Shown here piece by piece: positions 14,432 to 20,937 of a stretch of DNA of 27,875 nt. The notes below the pieces were generated by a model. It was given only the letters and a program-made list of their open reading frames with translations. It did no database searches and was not told the origin of the DNA. Position 1 is the first letter of the stretch. Each line of letters begins with the position of its first letter. This DNA is from Sabulitectum sp036743055. GTDB lineage: Bacteria > Fermentibacterota > Fermentibacteria > Fermentibacterales > JCC-6. The position numbers and the translations under genes were made by a program. The stretch covers positions 1 to 27,875 of the forward strand of contig DAINQE010000028.1 in the NCBI GenBank assembly GCA_036743055.1, read 5' to 3'.

Positions 14432-15028
14432 CTAACCGCCTATCTGGAAACGCGCAAACCTGTTGATCACCATGTTCTCGCCAACCTTGGCGATCGCCGC
14501 GGTGAGGGCGTCGGAAACCTTGCCAACCTCGGAATCGTGGATCCATTCCTGATCCAGGAGGCAGATCTCGCTGTAGAACTTGTCAAGCCTGCCCTCGACG
14601 ATCTTCTCCTTAATATTTTCAGGCTTGCCGGAATCCGCAAGCTGGGAGAAGAGAACTTCCTTTTCCTCCTGGACCCTGTTTTCCGGAACCTGCTCCCTGC
14701 CCACGAACTCTGGATTGCTGGCGGCTATGTGCATGGCCACCTGCTTGCAGAAATCCTGGAAAGCATCGGTTCGCGCCACGAAATCGGTCTCGCAGTTTAT
14801 CTCCACCAGCACACCCAGTTTGCCGGGGCCGTGGATATAAGCGTAAACAAGACCCTCGTTGGCCTGCCTGGAGGCCTTCTTGGCGGCAACCTTCACGCCC
14901 TGCTCCCTGAGGTGTTTCAGGGCGGCGTCGATGTCTCCTCCGGTTTCGTCCAGAGCCTTCTTGCACTCCATCATTCCGGCGCCGGAGATCCTTCTCAGTT
15001 CCTTGACAGTTTTCGCGTCAACGGCCAT
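14432..15028 (-). CDS. tsf: Translation elongation factor Ts (short form)
   Basis: Nucleotide exchange factor that regenerates EF-Tu-GTP. MAVDAKTVKELRRISGAGMM opens the UBA-like N-terminal domain, followed by KALDETGGDIDAALKHLREQ, and the TDFVART motif in the core contacts EF-Tu. It is 198 residues, close to the compact forms of Thermus and cyanobacteria and much shorter than E. coli (283), so the second core subdomain is reduced. The frame is open upstream to about 15202, but the ATG at 15028 matches the conserved N-terminus and is preceded by GAGGAGGAA, which lies within the last codons of rpsB. Confidence 0.97.
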   Translation of the reverse strand: MAVDAKTVKELRRISGAGMMECKKALDETGGDIDAALKHLREQGVKVAAKKASRQANEGLVYAYIHGPGKLGVLVEINCETDFVARTDAFQDFCKQVAMHIAASNPEFVGREQVPENRVQEEKEVLFSQLADSGKPENIKEKIVEGRLDKFYSEICLLDQEWIHDSEVGKVSDALTAAIAKVGENMVINRFARFQIGG

Positions 15029-15029
15029 T

Positions 15030-15851
15030 CTATTCCTCCTCGACCTTTTCAGGTTCGGCTTTCTTCTCTTCTTCCACTTCCCCGGCCTCGGCGGCTTCCG
15101 CCTTCTCGGGCTTCTTTGCCCTGGCGGGGGCGGCCGGCTTCTCAGGCTCCTCGACATCCCTTCTCTTCCTGCCCTCGGAGCCCAGCAGGGCCGCGTCGGC
15201 AAGGGCGCCTACGATGAGGTCTATGGATTTGATGGCGTCGTCGTTGGAGGGTATGGGGTAGTCTACCTCAGTGGGGTCGCAGTTGGTGTCGACCATGGCG
15301 ATGCAGGGGATCTTAAGGTTCCTTGCCTCCTGGACCGCAATGGCCTCTTTCTTTATGTCCACCACCACGATGACTCCGGGAAGGCCCTTCATGTGCCTTA
15401 TTCCCTGGAGATACTTGTTGATCCTCTCCATCTCCCTGGTCTTCTGGAGTATCTCCCTCTTCTTGAAGCCCCTGGGCCAGCCCTTCCGTTCCATTTCCTC
15501 CAGCTCCTCCAGACGGCGGATGCTCTTGAAGATGGTATTGTAATTGGTAAGGGTGCCGCCCAGCCAGCGTTCGGTCATGTGGAACATCCCTGAACGCTCG
15601 GCGTGCTCACGAACACTTTCCCTGCCCTGCTTCTTGGTGGCTACGAAGAGAACGTCCTTGCCCCCGGCAACGATCTTGCTCACAAGGTTGATGGCGTCTT
15701 CAAGGTTCTTCTGGGTCTTCTTGAGGTCGATGATGTGGATACCGTTCCGGCTCATGAAGATATAGTTCTTCATCCGGGGGTTCCATCTCTTCTCCTGGTG
15801 ACCGAAGTGCGCTCCGGCCTCCAGCAGGTCCTGAATCGAGGGGATCTGCAT
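15030..15851 (-). CDS. rpsB: 30S ribosomal protein S2 with an acidic Lys/Ala/Glu tail
   Basis: Small-subunit protein S2 (273 residues). MQIPSIQDLLEAGAHFGHQ is the conserved N-terminus, with RWNPRMKNYIF, RWLGGTLTNYNTI and the C-terminal core CDPTEVDYPIPSNDDA. After about residue 226 comes a ~47-residue low-complexity tail rich in Glu, Ala, Lys and Pro, absent from the E. coli protein. The open frame extends to 15914, but ATG at 15851 is chosen for the conserved start and the AAAGGA upstream. A strong hairpin lies in the leader (15886-15926). It is followed one base later by tsf, the universal rpsB-tsf pair. Confidence 0.97.
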   Translation of the reverse strand: MQIPSIQDLLEAGAHFGHQEKRWNPRMKNYIFMSRNGIHIIDLKKTQKNLEDAINLVSKIVAGGKDVLFVATKKQGRESVREHAERSGMFHMTERWLGGTLTNYNTIFKSIRRLEELEEMERKGWPRGFKKREILQKTREMERINKYLQGIRHMKGLPGVIVVVDIKKEAIAVQEARNLKIPCIAMVDTNCDPTEVDYPIPSNDDAIKSIDLIVGALADAALLGSEGRKRRDVEEPEKPAAPARAKKPEKAEAAEAGEVEEEKKAEPEKVEEE

Positions 15852-15885
15852 TTTTCTTTGTCCTTTCGGTTCTTCCTCCGGCGAA

Positions 15886-15926
15886 GGCGGGTGCCATTCC
15901 CATTGTGGGAACACCGGGCACCCGCC
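15886..15926 (-). promoter_or_regulatory. Strong hairpin in the rpsI-rpsB leader, candidate regulatory RNA element
   Basis: A perfect 10-bp stem (GGCGGGTGCC 15886-15895 with its complement at 15917-15926) encloses a second 6-bp stem, TTCCCA/TGGGAA (15897-15902 with 15906-15911), with a 3-nt loop. No U-tract follows on the minus strand, so it is not a standard intrinsic terminator. It ends 35 nt before the rpsB start. It may be a processing site, a partial attenuator or an S2 autoregulatory element; the sequence alone does not decide. Confidence 0.55.
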
Positions 15927-15955
15927 CCTTTACGCCGTGTGTGATCGAGGCCGGC

Positions 15956-16342
15956 CTAACGCTTGGAGAACTGGAAGCGCTTCCTTGCCTTGGGCTGACC
16001 GTACTTCTTTCTCTCAACGACCCTGGGATCCCTGCGGAGCATTCCCGCGGACTTCAGGGGAGACCTGAAGTCGGGGTTCGCCTCGACGAGGGCCCTGGCA
16101 ATACCCATGCGGATGGCTCCGGCCTGGCCGGTGATGCCGCCGCCTGTAACGTTAATCACAAGGTCCCAAGACCCGGAGGCCTTGACGGTCTGCAGGGGCT
16201 CGAAGGCGTGATCCTTCTGCCTGAGTTCGCCGAAATACTCCGATGGGGTCCTTCGATTGATGACTATGCGTCCGGAACCGGGCCTGAGGTAGCACCTGGC
16301 GGTTGCCGACTTCCTTCTTCCAACTCCGATGTACTGTTCCAT
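15956..16342 (-). CDS. rpsI: 30S ribosomal protein S9
   Basis: Small-subunit protein S9, whose C-terminal tail reaches the P-site tRNA. The 128-residue sequence carries YIGVGRRKSATARCYLRPG at the start, VTGGGITGQAGAIRMGIARA in the core, and the basic tail ending KARKRFQFSKR, the S9 hallmark. ATG at 16342 is preceded by a GGGGG ribosome-binding site in the 12-nt gap after rplM. The rplM-rpsI pair is nearly universal in bacteria. Confidence 0.98.
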   Translation of the reverse strand: MEQYIGVGRRKSATARCYLRPGSGRIVINRRTPSEYFGELRQKDHAFEPLQTVKASGSWDLVINVTGGGITGQAGAIRMGIARALVEANPDFRSPLKSAGMLRRDPRVVERKKYGQPKARKRFQFSKR

Positions 16343-16354
16343 GCTGCCCCCTGA

Positions 16355-16786
16355 CTACTTGATCTCAAGTACCCTGGGCTGCTGCGCAGCGTGGGTATGC
16401 TCGGGACCGGAAAAGATCTTCAGTTTCTTAAGCTGGGCGCGGCTGAGCCTGTTCTTGGGAAGCATTCCCTTGACGGCGTGGGTGAGCACCCTCTCCGGAT
16501 GCTTGTCCATCATGTCGCGCATTGTGGTGGCCTTCTGACCGCCGGCATATCCTGTGTGGCGGTAGTAAACCTTCTGGTCGAGTTTGCGGCCGGTGATGCG
16601 CATCTTGTCCACATTCACAACCACAACGAAATCCCCGGTATCCATGTGGGGTGTGTATACCGGCTTGTTCTTGCCCTGCAGTATCATGGCAAGTTTTGCG
16701 GAGAGCCTCCCGAGGGTCTGATCGGAGGCGTCAACCACCCACCAGTCTCGCTTGATCTCTCCGGCTTTTGCAGAGTAGGTCTTCAA
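16355..16786 (-). CDS. rplM: 50S ribosomal protein L13
   Basis: Early-assembly large-subunit protein (143 residues). Motifs: RDWWVVDASDQTLGRLS, TGDFVVVVNVDKMRITGRKL, YYRHTGYAGG and VKGMLPKNRLSRAQLKKLKI, all typical. The start is TTG at 16786 with GGAGG 8 nt upstream, and the protein start matches the family. It opens the long ribosomal/lipid operon ending with rseP. The ribosome-binding site lies in a possible hairpin (16790-16811), which would allow translational control; L13 is known to autoregulate the rplM-rpsI operon in E. coli. Confidence 0.98.
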   Translation of the reverse strand: MKTYSAKAGEIKRDWWVVDASDQTLGRLSAKLAMILQGKNKPVYTPHMDTGDFVVVVNVDKMRITGRKLDQKVYYRHTGYAGGQKATTMRDMMDKHPERVLTHAVKGMLPKNRLSRAQLKKLKIFSGPEHTHAAQQPRVLEIK

Positions 16787-16789
16787 TTT

Positions 16790-16811
16790 CCAATCCTCCG
16801 AAAAAGGTTGG
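16790..16811 (-). promoter_or_regulatory. Candidate hairpin covering the rplM ribosome-binding site
   Basis: On the minus strand CCAA plus CCT (16811-16805) can pair with AGG plus TTGG (16797-16790), leaving one bulged A and a 7-nt loop. The AGG arm is part of the rplM Shine-Dalgarno GGAGG. The stem is only 7 bp, so this is a proposal for translational control, not a demonstrated element. The rest of the 16812-16924 intergenic region shows a short CCGGC/GCCGG hairpin and no convincing promoter. Confidence 0.35.
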
Positions 16812-16924
16812 TGTCCTTTATGTTATTGCATCATCAGTTCTTCGGGGGCTCCGGCGTCAGCCGGGTGTATCCAAGCCCTGCCCCGGGCCCGCTGCCGTGC
16901 CAAGGGGTCTCAAATCTGATTGAT

Positions 16925-17443
16925 TCACCGTGAAAAGTCAAGTGTATTAACCAGCTGAGTGAGATTGTCAGGGGTGCAGACCGAGCATCTTCCCCCTTCA
17001 AGGGCGTTCCAGACTTCCGGCATGTAGACTGCGGAGCACACCACCAGGTGGAACCCCGCTTCCCTGAGAACGGCGCTCTTGGCAATCAGTGCCAGGGACC
17101 TCAGCCGGTGGGGGACACGGCTCTGGAACCCCTGGGGTATCACGGCTGTACCCTGCCGATGAAAGGGGATCAGGATCTCCACGCCTCTGAGCACTTCCGT
17201 TCTGAGCGGCCTGGAGAAACCCAGTTCCCTGAGCGCTTTCCATGTAACCTGGTAGATGTACCTTCCCCTCTTTCCCTGCAGATCTTCACCCCTGCAGGTG
17301 AGGGAATGGGGCGGGATATCGGGAAGGAGTTCCAGCGATTCCCTCATGTGTTCCGGCAGGGAGGAGGTATCGGGAATCTGCGGATCTCCTGTAATGAGGG
17401 CACCCGCTGCAGACCAGAAAAGACGGTTGTTCCTGTGCTTCAT
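16925..17443 (-). CDS. Conserved-looking hypothetical protein coupled to recX
   Basis: A 172-residue protein I do not recognise. It begins MKHRNNRLFWSAAGALITGD, is basic in the middle (RSRVPHRLRSLALIAKS as separate patches), and has a predicted alpha/beta pattern from about residue 80 to 140 (RTEVLRGVEILIPF, then FHLVVCSAVYMPE). A CSVC pair at 153-156 and single cysteines at 50 and 136 are visible. No signal peptide or membrane helix was found. Its ATG overlaps the recX stop as ATGA, so it is translated together with recX, and it ends the recA-recX unit. This context suggests DNA repair or recombination, but that is only inference. Confidence 0.7.
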   Translation of the reverse strand: MKHRNNRLFWSAAGALITGDPQIPDTSSLPEHMRESLELLPDIPPHSLTCRGEDLQGKRGRYIYQVTWKALRELGFSRPLRTEVLRGVEILIPFHRQGTAVIPQGFQSRVPHRLRSLALIAKSAVLREAGFHLVVCSAVYMPEVWNALEGGRCSVCTPDNLTQLVNTLDFSR

Positions 17444-17970
17444 TTCCCCAGAGCCTCTCTGAGGACCCTTGCGATGAAGCCCCCTGGATAGCCCCGGCGC
17501 TGCAGCCAGGAAGCCGCCCTTCTGAAGGCCCTCTCACCGTCTTCCAGCGAACCGTACCTTTTCCTGACCGCGGCCACCGCTTCCTGGAAGGAGCCGTTCT
17601 CCGAAAGCCCTGCCAGGGCTTCGTCCACTGCCGCCTCAGAGGCTCCCTTTCCCAGGAGTTCGACCCTGAGCCTGAGTTTGCCCATGGACCTCGAGGATAC
17701 ATACATGCCGCAGTACCGGAGGTCGTTCACGTAGCCGTATTCCTCGGCCCAGGCAACGGTGTCTTCAGCCACTTCCCGGGGATATTCCAGTGAAACGAGC
17801 TTGTCCCTGAGCTGGCCGGTGGTTCTCTCCCTGTACTCGAGGAAACGCCCGGCATCGGATCTGGCGCACCGCAACTGGGCGGCTTGAAGGGCCTCGGGGT
17901 CAAGCTCTCCCGAGCCCGGCGGGACATCGGATGGAGCCACAATGTAAGAGCCTGATTGCAGAGTTGCCAT
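17440..17970 (-). CDS. recX: RecA regulatory protein RecX
   Basis: Binds RecA filaments and limits recombinase activity. The 176-residue protein shows three-helix RecX repeats: RTTGQLRDKLVSLEYPREVA followed by GYVNDLRYCGMYVSSRS (the GY[IV]DD-like core), GKLRLRVELLGKGASEAAV, and RAASWLQRRGYPGGFI. The N-terminal ~30 residues are an unconserved lead-in. ATG at 17970 lies 41 nt after the recA stop, with only a weak ribosome-binding site and a small TTTCC/GGAAA hairpin in between. Position directly after recA is the usual arrangement. Confidence 0.92.
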   Translation of the reverse strand: MATLQSGSYIVAPSDVPPGSGELDPEALQAAQLRCARSDAGRFLEYRERTTGQLRDKLVSLEYPREVAEDTVAWAEEYGYVNDLRYCGMYVSSRSMGKLRLRVELLGKGASEAAVDEALAGLSENGSFQEAVAAVRKRYGSLEDGERAFRRAASWLQRRGYPGGFIARVLREALGK

Positions 17971-18011
17971 GACCCTGTTGCGCCTGAGTTTCCGAAGGGA
18001 AAGCAGAGGCT

Positions 18012-19046
18012 CTATTTTTCCCCCTCCGAAGGCGTGTCGTGCTTGACCATCCCCAGTTTCTCCCGGAGGGAGGCTTCAAGGGCATCGGCTGCCTGCGGGT
18101 TCTCGTCGAGGTACTTCCGGGCGTTGTCGCGGCCCTGGCCGATCTGCTGGCCTTCTATGGAGTACCAGGTTCCCCTGCGGGAGACAAGGTCGTGCTCGAG
18201 GCCCAGATCGATAAGCTCGCCGGTTCGGGATATTCCCTCGCCGTGGAGGATGTCGAACTCGCATACCCTGAAGGGGGGAGCGACCTTGTTCTTGACCACC
18301 TTGACCCTTGTTCGGCTGCCGGTGACCTCCTCGCCGTTCTTGATGGATGCTATTCGCCTGACATCCAGGCGGAGGCTGGAATAGAACTTCAGCGCCCGGC
18401 CGCCGGTGGTGGTTTCGGGGTTGCCGAACATGACGCCTATTTTCATTCTTATCTGGTTGATGAAAATGACCGAGCACTTCGATCTTGCAACGGCGCCTGT
18501 GAGCTTCCTGAGGGCCTGGCTCATGAGCCTTGCCTGCAGGCCCACATGGCTGTCTCCCATTTCACCCTCGATCTCAGCCCTGGGAACCAGGGCCGCCACG
18601 GAATCCACCACAATGGCATCCACGGCGTTGGAGCGCACAAGGGTTTCCGTTATCTCAAGGGCCTGTTCTCCGTTGTTGGGCTGGGATACCATGAGGTTGT
18701 CGATGTTAAGGCCCAGCTTCTCGGCGTAACCCGGGTCCAGGGCGTGTTCGGCGTCGATGAAGGCAACCTCTCCCCCGGCCTTCTGGGCATTGGCAAGCAT
18801 ATGGAGCGCAAGGGTGGTCTTTCCGCTGCTTTCAGGGCCGAAGACCTCTATTACCCTTCCCCTGGGAACTCCGCCGACACCCAGGGCAAGGTCCAGTGAG
18901 ATGGAACCGGTGGGGAAGGTGTCGACCTTCATTTCCGGGGCCTCGCCCAACTTCATTATGGAACCGGTTCCGAACTTCTTCTGGATCTGAAGGAAGGCGG
19001 CGTCGAGGGCTTTCTTCCTGTTTTCATTCACCGCTTTGTCTGCCAT
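18012..19046 (-). CDS. recA: Recombinase RecA
   Basis: Strand-exchange ATPase and SOS co-protease. The 344-residue protein has Walker A GPESSGKT (70-77), AFIDAEHALDP, the Walker B-like DAIVVDSVAALVPRAEIEGE, loop L1 MGDSHVGLQARLMSQALR, and loop L2 IGVMFGNPETTTGGRALKFY. The C-terminus ends in an acidic PSEGEK tail. The frame is open up to 19106, but ATG at 19046 with AAAGGTG 6 nt upstream matches the family N-terminus. It has its own promoter (19115-19143) and is followed by recX. Confidence 0.98.
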   Translation of the reverse strand: MADKAVNENRKKALDAAFLQIQKKFGTGSIMKLGEAPEMKVDTFPTGSISLDLALGVGGVPRGRVIEVFGPESSGKTTLALHMLANAQKAGGEVAFIDAEHALDPGYAEKLGLNIDNLMVSQPNNGEQALEITETLVRSNAVDAIVVDSVAALVPRAEIEGEMGDSHVGLQARLMSQALRKLTGAVARSKCSVIFINQIRMKIGVMFGNPETTTGGRALKFYSSLRLDVRRIASIKNGEEVTGSRTRVKVVKNKVAPPFRVCEFDILHGEGISRTGELIDLGLEHDLVSRRGTWYSIEGQQIGQGRDNARKYLDENPQAADALEASLREKLGMVKHDTPSEGEK

Positions 19047-19114
19047 GGCAACACCTTTCAGCAATTTACCCGAAGTGACCCTGATCAGGGGACTATCTCC
19101 TGCCATCGGGGAAG

Positions 19115-19143
19115 ACTATAGTAAACATATGTACCCTGCGCAA
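19115..19143 (-). promoter_or_regulatory. recA: recA promoter with a symmetric spacer, possible LexA-type operator
   Basis: On the minus strand, -35 TTGCGC (19138-19143) and -10 TATAGT (19115-19120) are separated by exactly 17 bp. The spacer contains GTACATATGTTTAC, a partly symmetric sequence that resembles the GTAC-N4-GT type of LexA box used by cyanobacteria. The transcript would start near 19108, giving a ~62-nt leader that carries the perfect palindrome CCCTGATCAGGG (19079-19090). The promoter is well supported, and the operator is a guess. Confidence 0.65.
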
Positions 19144-19176
19144 CCCCGGTTTCATCATCAGCTACCGCCGCGGCTT

Positions 19177-19184
19177 ATTATACT
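19177..19184. promoter_or_regulatory. Symmetric -10 element in the recA/sda divergent region
   Basis: TTATTATAC reads as a perfect TATAAT on the minus strand (19177-19182, a possible second recA promoter) and as TATACT on the plus strand (19179-19184, for the serine dehydratase gene 50 nt downstream). No good -35 is visible for either direction, so assignment is tentative. The same 11-mer occurs in the other divergent region (8937-8947). Confidence 0.4.
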
Positions 19185-19234
19185 TCAAGTGGATCCGCCC
19201 GTTCCGTTCCTGCAAAAAGGAGTACTCCAGGGTA

Positions 19235-20437
19235 ATGGAAACGATAAAGAACATATTCAGAACAGGTTACGGCCCTTCCAGCAGCCATGCAATGGGGCCT
19301 GCCAGGGCCGCGGCGCTGTTTGCCGGGATGCACCCGGGAATGACCGGGTGCGTAGTTGAGCTGTATGGAAGCCTTGCGGCAACCGGCAGGGGGCACATGA
19401 CCGACAGGGCTCTGGAGAAGGCTCTCGATCCCGTGAAGGTGGAGATACGCTGGAAACCAGAAACCTCACTGCCCCTTCACCCGAACGGAATGACATTCAG
19501 CGCAAGGTTCCCCGACGGAACGGAGACACAGCCGTTCATTGTCTACAGCACTGGAGGAGGTGCAATAGAATACCTGGGCCGTCCTGAAGAAACACAGGTC
19601 TACCCGGTGAATACCATGGATGAGGTCCTGAGCTGGTGCTCCGATACCGGGGCTTCCATCTGGGAACTCGTTTCCAATAGCGAGGGCGAAGGTATCTGGG
19701 ATTTCCTGCAGGAAGTCTGGAACACCATGAAGGAATCGGTGGAGCGGGGTCTGGAGAACGAGGGAGTGCTTCCAGGGGGCCTTGGGATACCCAGGAAGGC
19801 CGCATCCTATCACAACAAGTCCTCCGGCTACTCGGAATCCCTCAGAAGAAGGGGTTCCCTTTTCGCCTTCGCCCTGGCGGCGGCTGAGGAGAACGCCGGG
19901 GGAGGAAGGGTGGTCACCGCGCCCACCTGCGGTTCCTGCGGGGTTCTACCGGGGGTTCTTTACTACATGAAAACCTTCCACGGAATAGAGGGGATGAGGA
20001 TACTCAAGGCCCTGGCCACAGCTGGGCTCATAGGTGCCCTGGTAAAAAGGAACGGCTCCGTCTCAGGCGCCGAGGTCGGCTGCCAGGGCGAGATCGGAAC
20101 CGCCTGCTCCATGGCGGCAGGAGCGGTGGTACAGCTGTTCGGCGGATCGCCCAGGCAGATAGAGTATGCCGCGGAAATGGGGCTGGAGCACCACCTGGGA
20201 CTGACATGCGACCCTGTAAGGGGTTTAGTGCAGGTTCCATGCATAGAGAGGAACGCATTCGCCGCATCAAGAGCCCTGGATGCCGATGCATACGCGATAA
20301 TGTCAGACGGCACCCACAGAATAGGTTTCGACAGGGTGGTGAAGACCATGCTTCAGACGGGACACGACCTTCCTTCGCTCTACAGGGAGACCTCCCTTGG
20401 CGGGCTGGCGCTTGAGGGCGGTCAGCTGGAGACCTGA
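19235..20437 (+). CDS. sdaA: L-serine ammonia-lyase, iron-sulphur type, single chain
   Basis: Deaminates L-serine to pyruvate and ammonia using a [4Fe-4S] cluster. The 400-residue chain has the beta-type domain first (GPSSSHAMGPARAAALF at 13) and the catalytic alpha domain after it (TAPTCGSCGVLPG, EVGCQGEIGTAC). C283, C325 and C336 have the same 42- and 11-residue spacings as the known cluster ligands of the Legionella enzyme. CDPVGGLVQ reads CDPVRGLVQ here. ATG at 19235 has AAGGAG 12 nt upstream, separated by the palindrome GGAGTACTCC. It stands alone on the plus strand between recA and thpR, overlapping the latter by 16 nt tail to tail. The enzyme would be oxygen-sensitive, in keeping with an anaerobe. 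Confidence 0.95.
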   Translation: METIKNIFRTGYGPSSSHAMGPARAAALFAGMHPGMTGCVVELYGSLAATGRGHMTDRALEKALDPVKVEIRWKPETSLPLHPNGMTFSARFPDGTETQPFIVYSTGGGAIEYLGRPEETQVYPVNTMDEVLSWCSDTGASIWELVSNSEGEGIWDFLQEVWNTMKESVERGLENEGVLPGGLGIPRKAASYHNKSSGYSESLRRRGSLFAFALAAAEENAGGGRVVTAPTCGSCGVLPGVLYYMKTFHGIEGMRILKALATAGLIGALVKRNGSVSGAEVGCQGEIGTACSMAAGAVVQLFGGSPRQIEYAAEMGLEHHLGLTCDPVRGLVQVPCIERNAFAASRALDADAYAIMSDGTHRIGFDRVVKTMLQTGHDLPSLYRETSLGGLALEGGQLET

Positions 20438-20937
20438 AAGACCCTTTCGTAAACAGGCCCGGCGGGGGTGAGTGTGCTGTTGTACAGTGTTACCGATCCC
20501 GCAAGACCGCTGAGTTCACCGGGAAGCTTCACCGAAGGAATGCTGCCGCTCCGGGGCGCCCTTGCAACGGTTACATGGGGTATGAAGCGTCCCTGTGCCT
20601 TATCCCCCCTGTCATCGGGGATCTCACCCAGAACGGACGTCAGACGGTATACCGCCCGGGAGAAGCAGCCGGACACCCAGAGGATCCGGGGAGGCGAACC
20701 GAAGGTGCCGGTTCTGAAGAGACTGAACTCCACGGGCAGCAATGAGCCCAGGTGCATTTCACTTAATCTGTCAGCGATTTTCCTTGGATTCATATCCCCC
20801 AGGAAACGAAGGGTCACATGGAGGTTCTCCAGGGAGGTCCACCTGAGAAAGCCGTAGCGCTCCCTCTCCTCCGCCAGCAGATCGTGAAGACCGCTGCGGG
20901 TCTCCCATGGAAGCTCCAGGGCTATGAAGAGCCTCAA
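20422..20937 (-). CDS. thpR: RNA 2',3'-cyclic phosphodiesterase (2H family)
   Basis: Member of the 2H phosphoesterase (LigT/ThpR) family, which opens 2',3'-cyclic phosphates on RNA ends. Both catalytic motifs are present: HVTL at 40-43 (ENLHVTLRFLG) and HVTV at 121-124 (FIPHVTVARA), with the usual MRLFIALELP start and 171-residue length. The open frame extends further upstream, but the TTG at 20937, which overlaps the cinA stop as TTGA and has GGAG 9 nt upstream, gives the family N-terminus. It is commonly located next to cinA and recA. Its 3' end overlaps the convergent serine dehydratase gene by 16 nt. Confidence 0.92.
   Translation of the reverse strand: MRLFIALELPWETRSGLHDLLAEERERYGFLRWTSLENLHVTLRFLGDMNPRKIADRLSEMHLGSLLPVEFSLFRTGTFGSPPRILWVSGCFSRAVYRLTSVLGEIPDDRGDKAQGRFIPHVTVARAPRSGSIPSVKLPGELSGLAGSVTLYNSTLTPAGPVYERVFQVSS

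Noticed and set aside
15029..15202. N-terminal extension of EF-Ts to 256 residues
   Set aside because: The extra part is the rpsB tail in another frame; the ATG at 15028 with GAGGAGGAA matches the family start.
16812..16924. Promoter for the rplM operon
   Set aside because: TTGGCA and TTGAGA hexamers exist but none has a -10 at workable spacing, so no promoter is claimed.
16925..17443. Cas4/PD-(D/E)XK-like nuclease for the unknown recX neighbour
   Set aside because: The CxxC pair and alpha/beta pattern prompted the idea, but the catalytic Asp, Glu and Lys arrangement could not be found.
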